A stretch of 64,000 bases of DNA. Origin: Clostridiaceae bacterium. GTDB taxonomy: Bacteria > Bacillota > Clostridia > Oscillospirales > Acutalibacteraceae. Of the stretch, positions 1 through 7,349 are shown one piece after another. Each line of letters opens with the position of its first letter. Positions within the stretch are counted from its first letter, which is position 1. The translations under genes and the position numbers were made by a program. The notes beneath the pieces were generated by a model. It was not told where the DNA came from. It saw only the letters and a program-made list of their open reading frames with translations, and ran no database searches. Location of the stretch: positions 20,462 through 84,461 of the forward strand of contig JAETSR010000009.1 in NCBI GenBank assembly GCA_021769555.1, read 5' to 3'.

Positions 1-77
1 CCGACGCAGAGCAGCGCCAGGAGCAGGACGGGTATAACGGGTATAAGGGGATTTTTTCTCCGCGAGGGGTCTTTCAC
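1..77 (-). CDS. 5' end of a leftward gene, product unknown (partial)
   Basis: A GTG codon on the minus strand (77-75) lies 5 bases after a strong AAGGAGG ribosome site (83-89). The 25 codons visible before the window edge encode a short basic start (KDPSRRK) followed by a proline- and leucine-rich hydrophobic stretch, as in a signal peptide or N-terminal membrane anchor. A consensus promoter sits just upstream at 117-145. The gene is divergent from the FtsE-like gene. Too little is present to assign a function, but the start, ribosome site and promoter together make a real gene likely. Confidence 0.6.
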   Translation of the reverse strand, partial: MKDPSRRKNPLIPVIPVLLLALLCV

Positions 78-116
78 AGGGGCCTCCTTAGCAGCTACGC
101 TTTTTGATTCGACATG

Positions 117-145
117 ATTATACCAAAAAACTTTGGTTTTGTAAA
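117..145 (-). promoter_or_regulatory. Vegetative promoter for the leftward gene at the window edge
   Basis: Read on the minus strand there is a -35 box TTTACA (145-140), a 17-base spacer and a perfect -10 box TATAAT (122-117). The start codon at 77 follows about 40 bases downstream. Confidence 0.75.
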
Positions 146-198
146 GCCGCGCGCATAACGCGTGCCGGAGAGTACATCTGAAAGGAGCCGGACCGGCG

Positions 199-930
199 AT
201 GCCCACTATACGCTTGGAGGATGTTTCAAAAATATATAAGGGGACCAGGAAGGGCTACGGCCCTCAGGCCGGGCGGAGGGGCTTTGAGACGCTCTCCCGG
301 GTGAACCTGCAGATAGAGCAGGGGGAGTTCGTGTTCTTCGTCGGCAGCCGCGGGGCGGGGAGCAGCACTCTGCTGAACCTTATCTCCGGGGTGCTGCAGC
401 CGGACGAGGGGGCCGTCTACCTGGACCAGGTGAACCTGTCGAAGCTTGGGCGGCGGCAGGAGAAGAAGCTTCGGTACATCTTCGGCAGAGTGCCCCAGGA
501 GTCGAACCTGATACGCACGGCGACGGTGTTTGAGAACCTCTGCCCTCCCGGGCGCTTCGGGAGGATGGGGGGCACGCTGACGGACGGCCCGCTGATAGCA
601 AAGGCTTTGGGGCTCGTAGGCATGGCCGATACGGAGGAGAAGCGCCCCGGGGAGTTCAGCGCCTCGGAGTGCAGGAAGATAGAGCTCGCCAAGGCCATAC
701 TCTACAGCCCCCCCATACTGATACTTGACAGGATAACCGACCATATGGACGACGACAGCATATGGGACATGATGCACCTGCTTGACGAGATGAACCGCCG
801 GGGCACAACCGTGCTTATGGCCACCCAGGCAAGGCAGTTTGTGAACATCATGCGAAGGCGGGTGATAACCCTTGTGGACGGACGGATAGTGGGAGACGTC
901 GCCAAGGGGCGCTTCGGGGATATTGTGTGA
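199..930 (+). CDS. FtsE-like ABC ATPase with all catalytic motifs degenerate
   Basis: The 243-residue protein has the length and layout of an FtsE/LolD-type ABC ATPase domain, yet each catalytic motif is altered. Walker A (residues 49-57) reads GSRGAGSST, with serine where the invariant lysine should be. The signature is FSASE (153-157) instead of LSGGE. Walker B ends in LDR (176-178), so the catalytic glutamate is arginine. The H-loop histidine is Q210. The Q-loop glutamine (Q100) is kept. The frame is intact and AAAGGAG (180-186) precedes the ATG. No FtsX-like permease follows. It is probably a non-hydrolysing structural or regulatory paralogue of FtsE; family assignment is firm, loss of activity is inferred. 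Confidence 0.8.
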   Translation: MPTIRLEDVSKIYKGTRKGYGPQAGRRGFETLSRVNLQIEQGEFVFFVGSRGAGSSTLLNLISGVLQPDEGAVYLDQVNLSKLGRRQEKKLRYIFGRVPQESNLIRTATVFENLCPPGRFGRMGGTLTDGPLIAKALGLVGMADTEEKRPGEFSASECRKIELAKAILYSPPILILDRITDHMDDDSIWDMMHLLDEMNRRGTTVLMATQARQFVNIMRRRVITLVDGRIVGDVAKGRFGDIV

Positions 931-1014
931 AAAAATTTCTCTTAACTCTGTTACCTCATATAGTATAGGGGCGGGAGCATACATAAATCTTGTGGTTTAT
1001 GGGGAAACACCGCA

Positions 1015-1043
1015 TTGACATTTAGGGCGTCCGGGTTTATAAT
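1015..1043 (+). promoter_or_regulatory. Promoter P1 of the chemoreceptor gene
   Basis: Perfect TTGACA (1015-1020), 17-base spacer and perfect TATAAT (1038-1043). This is an unusually exact match to the sigma-A consensus. Confidence 0.85.
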
Positions 1044-1108
1044 GGTGCAGAAGGCAACTATTGGGAATGCCGGGAATAATTTTGGTCATATGTACCGGGT
1101 AATGCTTA

Positions 1109-1137
1109 TTGACAAACGCGGTGTAAAGGCTTATAAT
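1109..1137 (+). promoter_or_regulatory. Promoter P2 of the chemoreceptor gene
   Basis: A second perfect TTGACA (1109-1114), 17-base spacer and TATAAT (1132-1137), placed 94 bases downstream of P1 in the same direction. Transcripts from P1 would run through it. Confidence 0.85.
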
Positions 1138-1246
1138 TATATGGCAGTTTCAATGCTGCGCATGATGGCCTGCGTACCTGCGGGGAGATGTCTGCCCCTG
1201 TGGAATACGGGTTAAATCAAGTCCAAACAAAGAAGGAGGAGCAGTC

Positions 1247-3031
1247 ATGCTCAAAAACATGAAGGTCAAGATGAGCCTCATAATGGGGTTCGGAGTCACA
1301 GTACTGGTCAGTGTTATTATAGTTATAGTGTCGCTGGTCATCATGAATGTGCAGTCATCCAGCTATCAGGGCATTATCGACACTGAAGTCCGCGCAAGCG
1401 CTCTTGTAAGGACCTGCCGTCTTCAGGTAAATATGACGGCGCGCCACCTGAGGGACGTTGTCCTCGACCCCAAGGGGGAGAGCGGCCAGCAGTCCGCTAC
1501 AAAAACAACGGACAGCCTCACGCCACTTACAGACTACATCAATGAGCTGAGGAGCCTGAACGTGCTGGGCGACACAACGCTCATAGATAATTACATAAGC
1601 GCTGTGCAGCTCTGGGGCGAGGCAGTCCCGGGAATTATGAGCACGGCCCTTGCCGGGGACCAGGAAGAGGCCATCCGTATGCTTCAGGAGGAGTGCACTC
1701 CTGCCCTCACCAAGGTTGACGACGCGGCCGGCGCCCTGCAGACCGCCATTACCGCAGAGCAGGACAGCATTGTCAAGCGCCAGGAGAATATGGTCACCAT
1801 CTCCATTGTGGCTATCATCGCCGCGCTGGTTCTGGCCACGATTCTTGTAATGCTCCTGGAGCTGCGCATAATCAGGAGCATAACCGGCCCCGTGGAGGAG
1901 GTCCGCACCGCCCTTATCGGCTACAGCGAGGGCAAGCTGGATATTCCCGTCCATTTTGAGAGCAAAAATGAGCTCGGCGACATGTGCCACGCCCTTCGCA
2001 CCAGCCAGGACGTTCTGAGCAATGTTATCAACGATACCAACCGCCTGCTTGAGGCCATGGCCGACGGCAACTTTGATATCCGCACCCAGGCTGAGGAGTC
2101 CTATGTGGGCGCGCTGAGCGGGCTGCTCACATCCATCCGCGGCATTAACCGCAGCCTGTCCGTGGCCCTGACCCAGATTCAGTCCTCCGCCGACCAGGTT
2201 TCCTCCGGCGCGGACCAGGTGTCAAACAGCGCCCAGACCCTTGCCCAGGGCGCTACCGAGCAGGCCAGCGCCGTGGAGGAGCTGTCCGCTACCATCACCG
2301 AGATTGCCCAGGGCGCCGAGGAAGGCGTGTCCCTGGCCCGGGATTCCAGCCAGCTGTCTAACGACGCCTCCGCTCAGATTACCGTGTGCAGCGACCTGAT
2401 GCAGAGCACCGTTGGCGCCATGAACGACATCAAGGCGGCCGCCGAAGAGGTCGGCACCATTATCGATACCATCTCCAACATCGCTTTCCAGACTAACATC
2501 CTGGCCCTTAACGCCGCTGTTGAGGCCGCCAGGGCCGGCGTCGCCGGCAAGGGCTTCGCGGTGGTTGCCGACGAGGTCCGCGTGCTCGCCTCCAAGTCCG
2601 ACGAGGCCAGCCGCGCCACCAAGGAGCGCATTGAGCACGCCATCACTGCCGTGCAGAAGGGCAGCGAGTACGTGGCCGACGTTTCCGACGCCCTTGACAA
2701 GACTGTGGGCATGGTGAACGGCGCCGTTGCCAAGATGGGCGACGTGGCAGACACCACTGAGCACCAGGCGGAGTCCATCGAGCAGATTCGCGAGGGTATC
2801 AGCCAGATTTCCGCTGTTGTGCAGAGCAACTCCGCAACCAGCGAGGAGAGTGCCGCCGCCAGCGAGCAGCTGTCTTCTCAGGCCCAGATTATGAATCAGC
2901 TTATGTCCAAGTTCCGTCTCAGGGACTACAGCAGCGAAGGACCCATGGTCACAGCTCCCGTCCATACCAGCGGCAGCAGCGTGAGCTCCGGCGACAGCTT
3001 CAGCGGCGGGGCAGGGTACGACAAGTATTAA
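1247..3031 (+). CDS. Methyl-accepting chemotaxis protein
   Basis: A 594-residue transmembrane chemoreceptor. TM1 spans about residues 11-33 and is followed by a helical extracellular sensor of the four-helix-bundle type. TM2 spans about 182-204, then come a HAMP domain (about 205-258) and a long coiled-coil signalling domain. The conserved hairpin tip around residues 405-450 contains AFQTNILALNAAVEAARAG, the segment that contacts CheA and CheW. The C-terminus ends in a Ser/Gly-rich tail without a recognisable CheR-docking pentapeptide. AAGGAGGAG precedes the ATG. The gene is monocistronic, with two promoters upstream and a terminator downstream. The ligand cannot be told from sequence. Confidence 0.95.
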   Translation: MLKNMKVKMSLIMGFGVTVLVSVIIVIVSLVIMNVQSSSYQGIIDTEVRASALVRTCRLQVNMTARHLRDVVLDPKGESGQQSATKTTDSLTPLTDYINELRSLNVLGDTTLIDNYISAVQLWGEAVPGIMSTALAGDQEEAIRMLQEECTPALTKVDDAAGALQTAITAEQDSIVKRQENMVTISIVAIIAALVLATILVMLLELRIIRSITGPVEEVRTALIGYSEGKLDIPVHFESKNELGDMCHALRTSQDVLSNVINDTNRLLEAMADGNFDIRTQAEESYVGALSGLLTSIRGINRSLSVALTQIQSSADQVSSGADQVSNSAQTLAQGATEQASAVEELSATITEIAQGAEEGVSLARDSSQLSNDASAQITVCSDLMQSTVGAMNDIKAAAEEVGTIIDTISNIAFQTNILALNAAVEAARAGVAGKGFAVVADEVRVLASKSDEASRATKERIEHAITAVQKGSEYVADVSDALDKTVGMVNGAVAKMGDVADTTEHQAESIEQIREGISQISAVVQSNSATSEESAAASEQLSSQAQIMNQLMSKFRLRDYSSEGPMVTAPVHTSGSSVSSGDSFSGGAGYDKY

Positions 3032-3068
3032 GAGCTTGCCGGGGGCTGCTGTTAAATAGAGAACATAG

Positions 3069-3107
3069 CCGGACGGCCTATACTTATTGGGCCGTCCGGT
3101 TTCGTTT
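3069..3107 (+). terminator. Rho-independent terminator after the chemoreceptor gene
   Basis: A perfect 10-bp stem (CCGGACGGCC at 3069-3078 with GGCCGTCCGG at 3090-3099) encloses an 11-base loop and is followed by TTTCGTTT. Confidence 0.85.
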
Positions 3108-3122
3108 AGAGAGGTGAGGTTC

Positions 3123-5234
3123 ATGATGAAAGAACAGGACTCGGGTACAATATTCGCGCTGGACATCGGCACCAGGAGCATTATCGGTATGCTGGGCCGG
3201 GTGGAGAACGGCCGCTTCTATGTGACTAATATTGAGAAGGAGGAGCATGACCGCCGGGCCATGCTCGACGGCCAGATTGTTGAGATAGAGCAGGTGGCCT
3301 CTGTTGCCGGGGAGGTCATAAGGCGGCTTGAGGAGAAGTCCGGCATGAAGCTAAAAAGGGTGTGCGTGGCCGCGGCCGGGCGGGCACTCAGGTCCCAGAG
3401 CGCCGGCTTTACCCTGAAGTTCGATGAGCTGAGGAAGGCCGACGCGGACCTTATCGGCCAGCTTGAAGCCGGGGCCGTCACCGAGGCCGAGCGGCTCATC
3501 GCCGGGGACAGCGCCGGGCAGGGGCGATTCTACATGGTTGGCTATACTGCCAGGCAGTACGTGGTGGACGGCTACCCCATGACAAACCTTATGGACCATA
3601 GGGGGCAGGTATTTGAAGCGGACGTGGTGTCCACCTTCCTGCCCAGCGGCGTGGTGGAGAGCCTCTACGCCGTTACCAGCCGCCTGGGCCTTGAGGTATC
3701 CAGCCTGACCCTTGAGCCCATTGCGGCCCTGAACGCGGCGATACCTGCCGACATCAGGCTTTTGAACCTGGTGCTGGTGGACATCGGCGCGGGCACCTCG
3801 GATATAGCCGTCTGCCGGGAGGGGAGCGTGGTGGGCTACACCATGGCAACCGTCGCCGGGGACGAGATAACAGAGCTGCTCATGCGCTCCCTGCTGGTGG
3901 ACTTCAAGACCGGCGAGCGGCTGAAGCTGGCCCTGGGGTCCATGGAGCCGGTGCAGTACCCGGACATTCTGGGGCTCAAGCACGAGATAAGCCCGGCGAA
4001 CCTCAGCGAGGTGATACAGCCCGCGGCCCAGAAGCTGGCCAAGGAGATAGCCGGGCAGATACTCGAGCTGAACGGCGGGGTGCCCTCGGCGGTGTTTTTG
4101 GCCGGAGGCGGCAGCAAGCTTCAGGGCCTGACGGGGCTGATTGCCGGGGAGCTGGACATGAGCGAGGCGAGGGTTGCGCTGGCCGGGAACCACTTCGGGA
4201 ACAGCGCTTTCTCCGACGAGTTCCAGCTTGCGGACCCGGAGTACGCCACGCCCCTGGGGATAGGGGCCTCGGCGGCCCTGGGGATGATAAACGACAGCTA
4301 TATGGTGACTTTAAACGGCTACCCGGCGAAGCTCTTCCGCAACGGCACCCTGAACCTGCGGGACGTGCTGCTGATGAACGGATATCATTATGGGGACATG
4401 ATGGGCCGCACCGGCGGGAACCTGAGCTTTACCCTCAACGGTCAGAGAGAGTTCCTCCGGGGTATGCCCGGAGTGGAGTCCAAGCTCAGCATAAACGGCG
4501 AGCAGGCGGAGTTCAGCACAGTGGTCCGGGCCGGGGACCGCATTGAGTTTGTACCGGCCCGGGCGGGACAGGCCGCCGGCATGACCCTGGGCGAGCTGCT
4601 CGGACAGGGCTATCCGGGCACGGTCCTTGTAAACGGACAGCCCCAGCCCATGGATTACGACATCCGTCAGGGGGACGAGGTCACTGCCGATGGGGCTCCC
4701 ATACCCCCAAAGCCAGAGCGGCGTGTGCGACCGGTGGAGCCTCCAAAGCCTAAGAAAGAAGCGCCGGCCATAGAGAAAAAGCTTGAAAAGGAGCTTGAAG
4801 CTGCGGAGCCTGAGGAAAGAAAGGCCAAGGCTGAGCCTGAAAGCAAGCCGGAGCCTTCGCCGGAACCGGAGCCTGAGAAAAAAACTGAAGCAAAGCCTGA
4901 GGCCGAGCCAAAGCCTGCCCCCGCCAGGGAGCCCCAGCAGAAAAAGCGCCGGGTACAGAAGGAGGAGCCTCAGGAGAAGGCTCAGACGGAGGAGCCGCTG
5001 CCGGGCCAGCTGAGCTTCGGCGGGCTGCAGGTGGTGTTCAACGGGGCGCCCCTGCGGCTGGAGCCGAAGGCTGAGGGCGGGGAGTACTACCTCATGGACC
5101 TGCTGGAACGCTCGGGCCTGGACTTCTCGAAAATCGACAGGCCGGTGGACCTGCTGGTGAACGGCGCCCAGGGGCAGTTCAGCCAGGTGCTGCGGCCCAA
5201 CGACCAGATAACCATACGGTACAGGGACGAGTAA
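3123..5234 (+). CDS. FtsA-like actin-fold ATPase with long acidic/proline-rich C-terminal extension
   Basis: A 703-residue member of the FtsA/PilM branch of the actin superfamily. Nucleotide-binding motifs are visible: phosphate-1 (FALDIGTRS near the N-terminus), phosphate-2 (LVDIGAGTSDIAV, about residues 220-232) and the adenosine motif (FLAGGGSKLQG, about 325-335). After the actin fold (about 1-390) come small beta-rich modules that repeatedly contain 'NG' turns. They are split by a Pro/Glu/Lys-rich stretch (about 540-635). The ATG at 3123 is preferred over an upstream in-frame codon at 3087 because the latter lies inside the preceding terminator, while GAGAGGTGAGG sits just before 3123. 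Ordinary FtsA is about 420 residues, so this is an extended clostridial relative, perhaps tied to the cell envelope. Its partner is unknown. Confidence 0.8.
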   Translation: MMKEQDSGTIFALDIGTRSIIGMLGRVENGRFYVTNIEKEEHDRRAMLDGQIVEIEQVASVAGEVIRRLEEKSGMKLKRVCVAAAGRALRSQSAGFTLKFDELRKADADLIGQLEAGAVTEAERLIAGDSAGQGRFYMVGYTARQYVVDGYPMTNLMDHRGQVFEADVVSTFLPSGVVESLYAVTSRLGLEVSSLTLEPIAALNAAIPADIRLLNLVLVDIGAGTSDIAVCREGSVVGYTMATVAGDEITELLMRSLLVDFKTGERLKLALGSMEPVQYPDILGLKHEISPANLSEVIQPAAQKLAKEIAGQILELNGGVPSAVFLAGGGSKLQGLTGLIAGELDMSEARVALAGNHFGNSAFSDEFQLADPEYATPLGIGASAALGMINDSYMVTLNGYPAKLFRNGTLNLRDVLLMNGYHYGDMMGRTGGNLSFTLNGQREFLRGMPGVESKLSINGEQAEFSTVVRAGDRIEFVPARAGQAAGMTLGELLGQGYPGTVLVNGQPQPMDYDIRQGDEVTADGAPIPPKPERRVRPVEPPKPKKEAPAIEKKLEKELEAAEPEERKAKAEPESKPEPSPEPEPEKKTEAKPEAEPKPAPAREPQQKKRRVQKEEPQEKAQTEEPLPGQLSFGGLQVVFNGAPLRLEPKAEGGEYYLMDLLERSGLDFSKIDRPVDLLVNGAQGQFSQVLRPNDQITIRYRDE

Positions 5235-5268
5235 TATTTTATATTAGGCATAGGAAAGGAAGATAGCA

Positions 5269-5727
5269 ATGAGACTGAAGAGCCTTGCCCTGGCCCTTTG
5301 CGGGGCGGCATTGGGACTAATGCTGGCCGGGTGCGGCGGCGGGGGGAACTCCTCCTCGTCGTCGGTCACTCTGGCCCAGGGCTCGGACCCGGCGGTGAAC
5401 GGCAGCAGCTCCCCGGTGAGCTCAGCTGTCAGCGAGGCGCCGAAGAGCGAGGAGCTGCTGATGATGACGGTCGATGAGGCGCTGTCATATTTCAGCCGGC
5501 TGGCCCCGGAGACCCTGGGGCTGCCGGGGGAGGATATGTCCGAGTATGAGATATACCCCTCTGAGAAGGCCGTGCCAGTAGACGGCCTGCCCTGCCTGAA
5601 GATAACGGTTTACGCCGAGAGCGACTCCGGGACCAACGAGCCCGCGGGCACGTTCCTGCTGGCAAGAGACGGCACGGCAGTGTACCGCCTGGAGGGAAAC
5701 CAGGTGACGCAGCTGGATATGGCCTGA
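5269..5727 (+). CDS. Small secreted lipoprotein of unknown function
   Basis: The 152-residue product begins with a signal peptide and a lipobox (LAGC, Cys22), so it should be lipid-anchored outside the membrane. A Gly/Ser-rich linker follows the cysteine, then a compact domain of about 100 residues. That domain has no motif I recognise. GGAAAGGAAG precedes the ATG, and the gene starts 34 bases after the FtsA-like gene without a terminator between them, so the two are probably cotranscribed. Confidence 0.75.
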   Translation: MRLKSLALALCGAALGLMLAGCGGGGNSSSSSVTLAQGSDPAVNGSSSPVSSAVSEAPKSEELLMMTVDEALSYFSRLAPETLGLPGEDMSEYEIYPSEKAVPVDGLPCLKITVYAESDSGTNEPAGTFLLARDGTAVYRLEGNQVTQLDMA

Positions 5728-5754
5728 ACAAATTTAGCTTACATCGACAGTTTT

Positions 5755-5769
5755 GTGAAAATATTTCAC
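5755..5769. promoter_or_regulatory. Palindrome upstream of the flagellar operon promoter
   Basis: GTGAAA-ATA-TTTCAC is a perfect 6+6 inverted repeat about 95 bases before the -35 box of the flagellar operon. It has no T-run and so does not look like a terminator; an operator role is only a guess. Confidence 0.3.
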
Positions 5770-5864
5770 TACAGCCTCTCATACATTTTTCAATGCCCGT
5801 ACAGCCCCGGGGTTTCCGGAGGACAGCGGGGAAAGTTTTCCAAGGGAAAATGCTTTGAGAGGGG

Positions 5865-5893
5865 TTGAAGTTCCCGCGGAAATATGCTATACT
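5865..5893 (+). promoter_or_regulatory. Main promoter of the flagellar operon
   Basis: TTGAAG (5865-5870), 17-base spacer and TATACT (5888-5893) fit a vegetative sigma-A promoter. The start codon of flgB is 58 bases downstream, preceded by CAGGAGGGA. No FliA-type (GCCGATAA) box was seen here. Confidence 0.75.
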
Positions 5894-5950
5894 AGCTCAG
5901 ATAGATATTAAAATAGGGAAGAATTTCGAGAAAACTCAGGAGGGACCCCT

Positions 5951-6340
5951 ATGGAAGGCATAACTAACAACAGTATGCGCATGATGGAGAAGTCCATGGA
6001 ATTTCTCTGGACGAAGCAGACAGCGCTGCTGGACAATATCTCGAACTCCGAGACCCCAAACTACCGGGAGAAGCTGGTGACCTTTGAGGAGGACTTCCAG
6101 CGGCAGCTGGAGGCGGCAGACCATGGGCGCAACAAGATTACAAAGCGGACCATGCGGGAGACCATCGAAAACGCGTCCTGGGAGGTCCGGGAGCTGGAGG
6201 AGGTCACCCGCCGGGACGAGAACGGCGTAAACGTGACAGAGCAGATGACTGAGCTGGTACGCAACGCCTACCAAATGCAGTACGTCTACCAGAGCCTGAA
6301 CAGCGACCTCTCGGCGCTGCGCACAGCCATAAGCGGCTGA
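5951..6340 (+). CDS. flgB: Flagellar basal-body rod protein FlgB
   Basis: 129 residues, normal for FlgB. The N-terminal rod signature appears as NISNSETPNYREK near residue 30, and the C-terminal helix contains the usual ELVRNAYQMQ-type sequence. FlgB forms the proximal rod with FlgC and is exported by the flagellar type III system. It is the first gene of the operon, preceded by a strong AGGAGG site, and flgC follows after 43 bases. Confidence 0.95.
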   Translation: MEGITNNSMRMMEKSMEFLWTKQTALLDNISNSETPNYREKLVTFEEDFQRQLEAADHGRNKITKRTMRETIENASWEVRELEEVTRRDENGVNVTEQMTELVRNAYQMQYVYQSLNSDLSALRTAISG

Positions 6341-6383
6341 TATCAGTGAAAGCGCAAATAAATAATGAAAGGCAGTGCATAAA

Positions 6384-6845
6384 ATGGCATTCCTAGGCAC
6401 AATAAACATCGTGGGCTCGGGCCTCACCGCCCAGCAGCTCCGCCTGGACGTGATTTCAGAAAACATCACAAACCTTAGCACCACCCGCACCGAAAACGGC
6501 GAAGGCCCGTACCGCCGCAAGATGGTGGTCTTCGAGGCCGAGGGCGGCCGCAATACCTTCCGTCAGGCCATGGCGAACGCTGCTGTGGGGGCCTCCAACA
6601 GGGGCGCGGAGAAGGCCGGCGGCGTGAAGGTCACGGAAATCATTGAGGACGAGAGCGATTTCCCCATCAGCTACGACCCCTCCCATCCGGACGCCAATGA
6701 CCAGGGCTACCTTGAGATGCCCAACGTCATTCTTGTAAAGGAGATAACCGACGCTATGGCGGCCACTCAGGCATATTCCGCCAACGTAACGGCTTTCTCC
6801 ACCTTGAAGACAGTTATCGCGAAGGGGCTTGAGCTGGGCAGGTAA
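6384..6845 (+). CDS. flgC: Flagellar basal-body rod protein FlgC
   Basis: 153 residues with the rod-protein N-terminus (LTAQQLRLDVISENITN) and the FlgC C-terminus ending in FSTLKTVIAKGLELGR. The ATG at 6384 is chosen because GAAAGG lies 11 bases before it; a GTG three codons upstream is in frame but too close to that site. FlgC is a proximal rod subunit that works with FlgB and with FliE, the next gene. Confidence 0.95.
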   Translation: MAFLGTINIVGSGLTAQQLRLDVISENITNLSTTRTENGEGPYRRKMVVFEAEGGRNTFRQAMANAAVGASNRGAEKAGGVKVTEIIEDESDFPISYDPSHPDANDQGYLEMPNVILVKEITDAMAATQAYSANVTAFSTLKTVIAKGLELGR

Positions 6846-6922
6846 GCTTTGCTCTGCCTATTTGGCCGAAAATCAGGGGAGAAAATACTCGAATTTTGTA
6901 TATTATTGGTTGCGTGAAGGCC

Positions 6923-6951
6923 TTGCAATGGTGAGTGCAAAGGGTTATAAT
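6923..6951 (+). promoter_or_regulatory. Internal flagellar promoter before fliE
   Basis: TTGCAA (6923-6928), 17-base spacer and perfect TATAAT (6946-6951), 55 bases before the fliE ATG. It would let fliE and everything downstream be made separately from flgBC. Confidence 0.75.
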
Positions 6952-7005
6952 ATAATTGTCTACATGCACAAACATACAAGGGACCATGTTTAGGAGGCTT
7001 GTTTT

Positions 7006-7305
7006 ATGCTTATAAATGAGATTACCCCGCTGACTCCGCTATGGGAGTCTGAGAAGCCGGAGTCCGCAAAGGAGGCTGGCTTTGAGAACATGTTCGGGGG
7101 CATTTTCCGTTCTGCAATAGATAATGTGAAGCAGACCGACGCTGAGAAGACCCAGCTGCAGTACCTTATGGCAACAGGCCAGCTGGATAATCCCGCCGAG
7201 CTCTCCCTGGCGAGCTCGAAATATGAGATGTCCGTGAGCCTTCTGGTGCAGCTGCGCAACCGCGCTGTGGAGGCATATAACGAGATAATGCGCATCAGCC
7301 TGTAA
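7006..7305 (+). CDS. fliE: Flagellar hook-basal body complex protein FliE
   Basis: 99 residues, the usual length. The C-terminal half carries the typical FliE pattern (SLVQLRN, AVEAYNEIMRI). FliE joins the MS ring (FliF) to the proximal rod. TAGGAGGCT precedes the ATG. The 160-base gap before it contains its own promoter, whereas fliF follows after 44 bases. Confidence 0.92.
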   Translation: MLINEITPLTPLWESEKPESAKEAGFENMFGGIFRSAIDNVKQTDAEKTQLQYLMATGQLDNPAELSLASSKYEMSVSLLVQLRNRAVEAYNEIMRISL

Positions 7306-7349
7306 AGCTGGAAAATCACCCGCTGCCGGGCTGAGGAGGTCACGGAAAA

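Larger units (their letters stand above)
931..1246 (+). other. Intergenic region with tandem promoters and leader of the chemoreceptor gene
   Basis: No credible gene was found in these 316 bases. The only longer open frame (1015-1215) begins inside the first promoter and spans the second. The stretch holds two consensus vegetative promoters and about 100 bases of untranslated leader ending in the AAGGAGGAG ribosome site of the chemoreceptor gene. No riboswitch class was recognised in the leader. Confidence 0.7.

Noticed and set aside
226-984. 252-codon minus-strand frame opposite the FtsE-like gene
   Set aside because: His/Pro/Leu-rich shadow frame. Since the FtsE-like gene is degenerate the antisense was considered, but the sense frame has a clear ABC fold pattern and ribosome site.
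1015-1215. 66-codon frame before the chemoreceptor
   Set aside because: It starts inside promoter P1 and covers promoter P2; it has no ribosome site.
4740-4990. Possible frameshift in the repetitive Glu/Pro/Lys region of the FtsA-like gene
   Set aside because: The frame stays open and the following beta module (LSFGGLQVVFNG onward) reads sensibly in the same frame.
6846-6990. FliA-type promoter suggested by GGCCGAAAA before fliE
   Set aside because: The matching TAAA-like box is 18 rather than about 15 bases away and the -10 differs from GCCGATAA; a good vegetative promoter lies just downstream.
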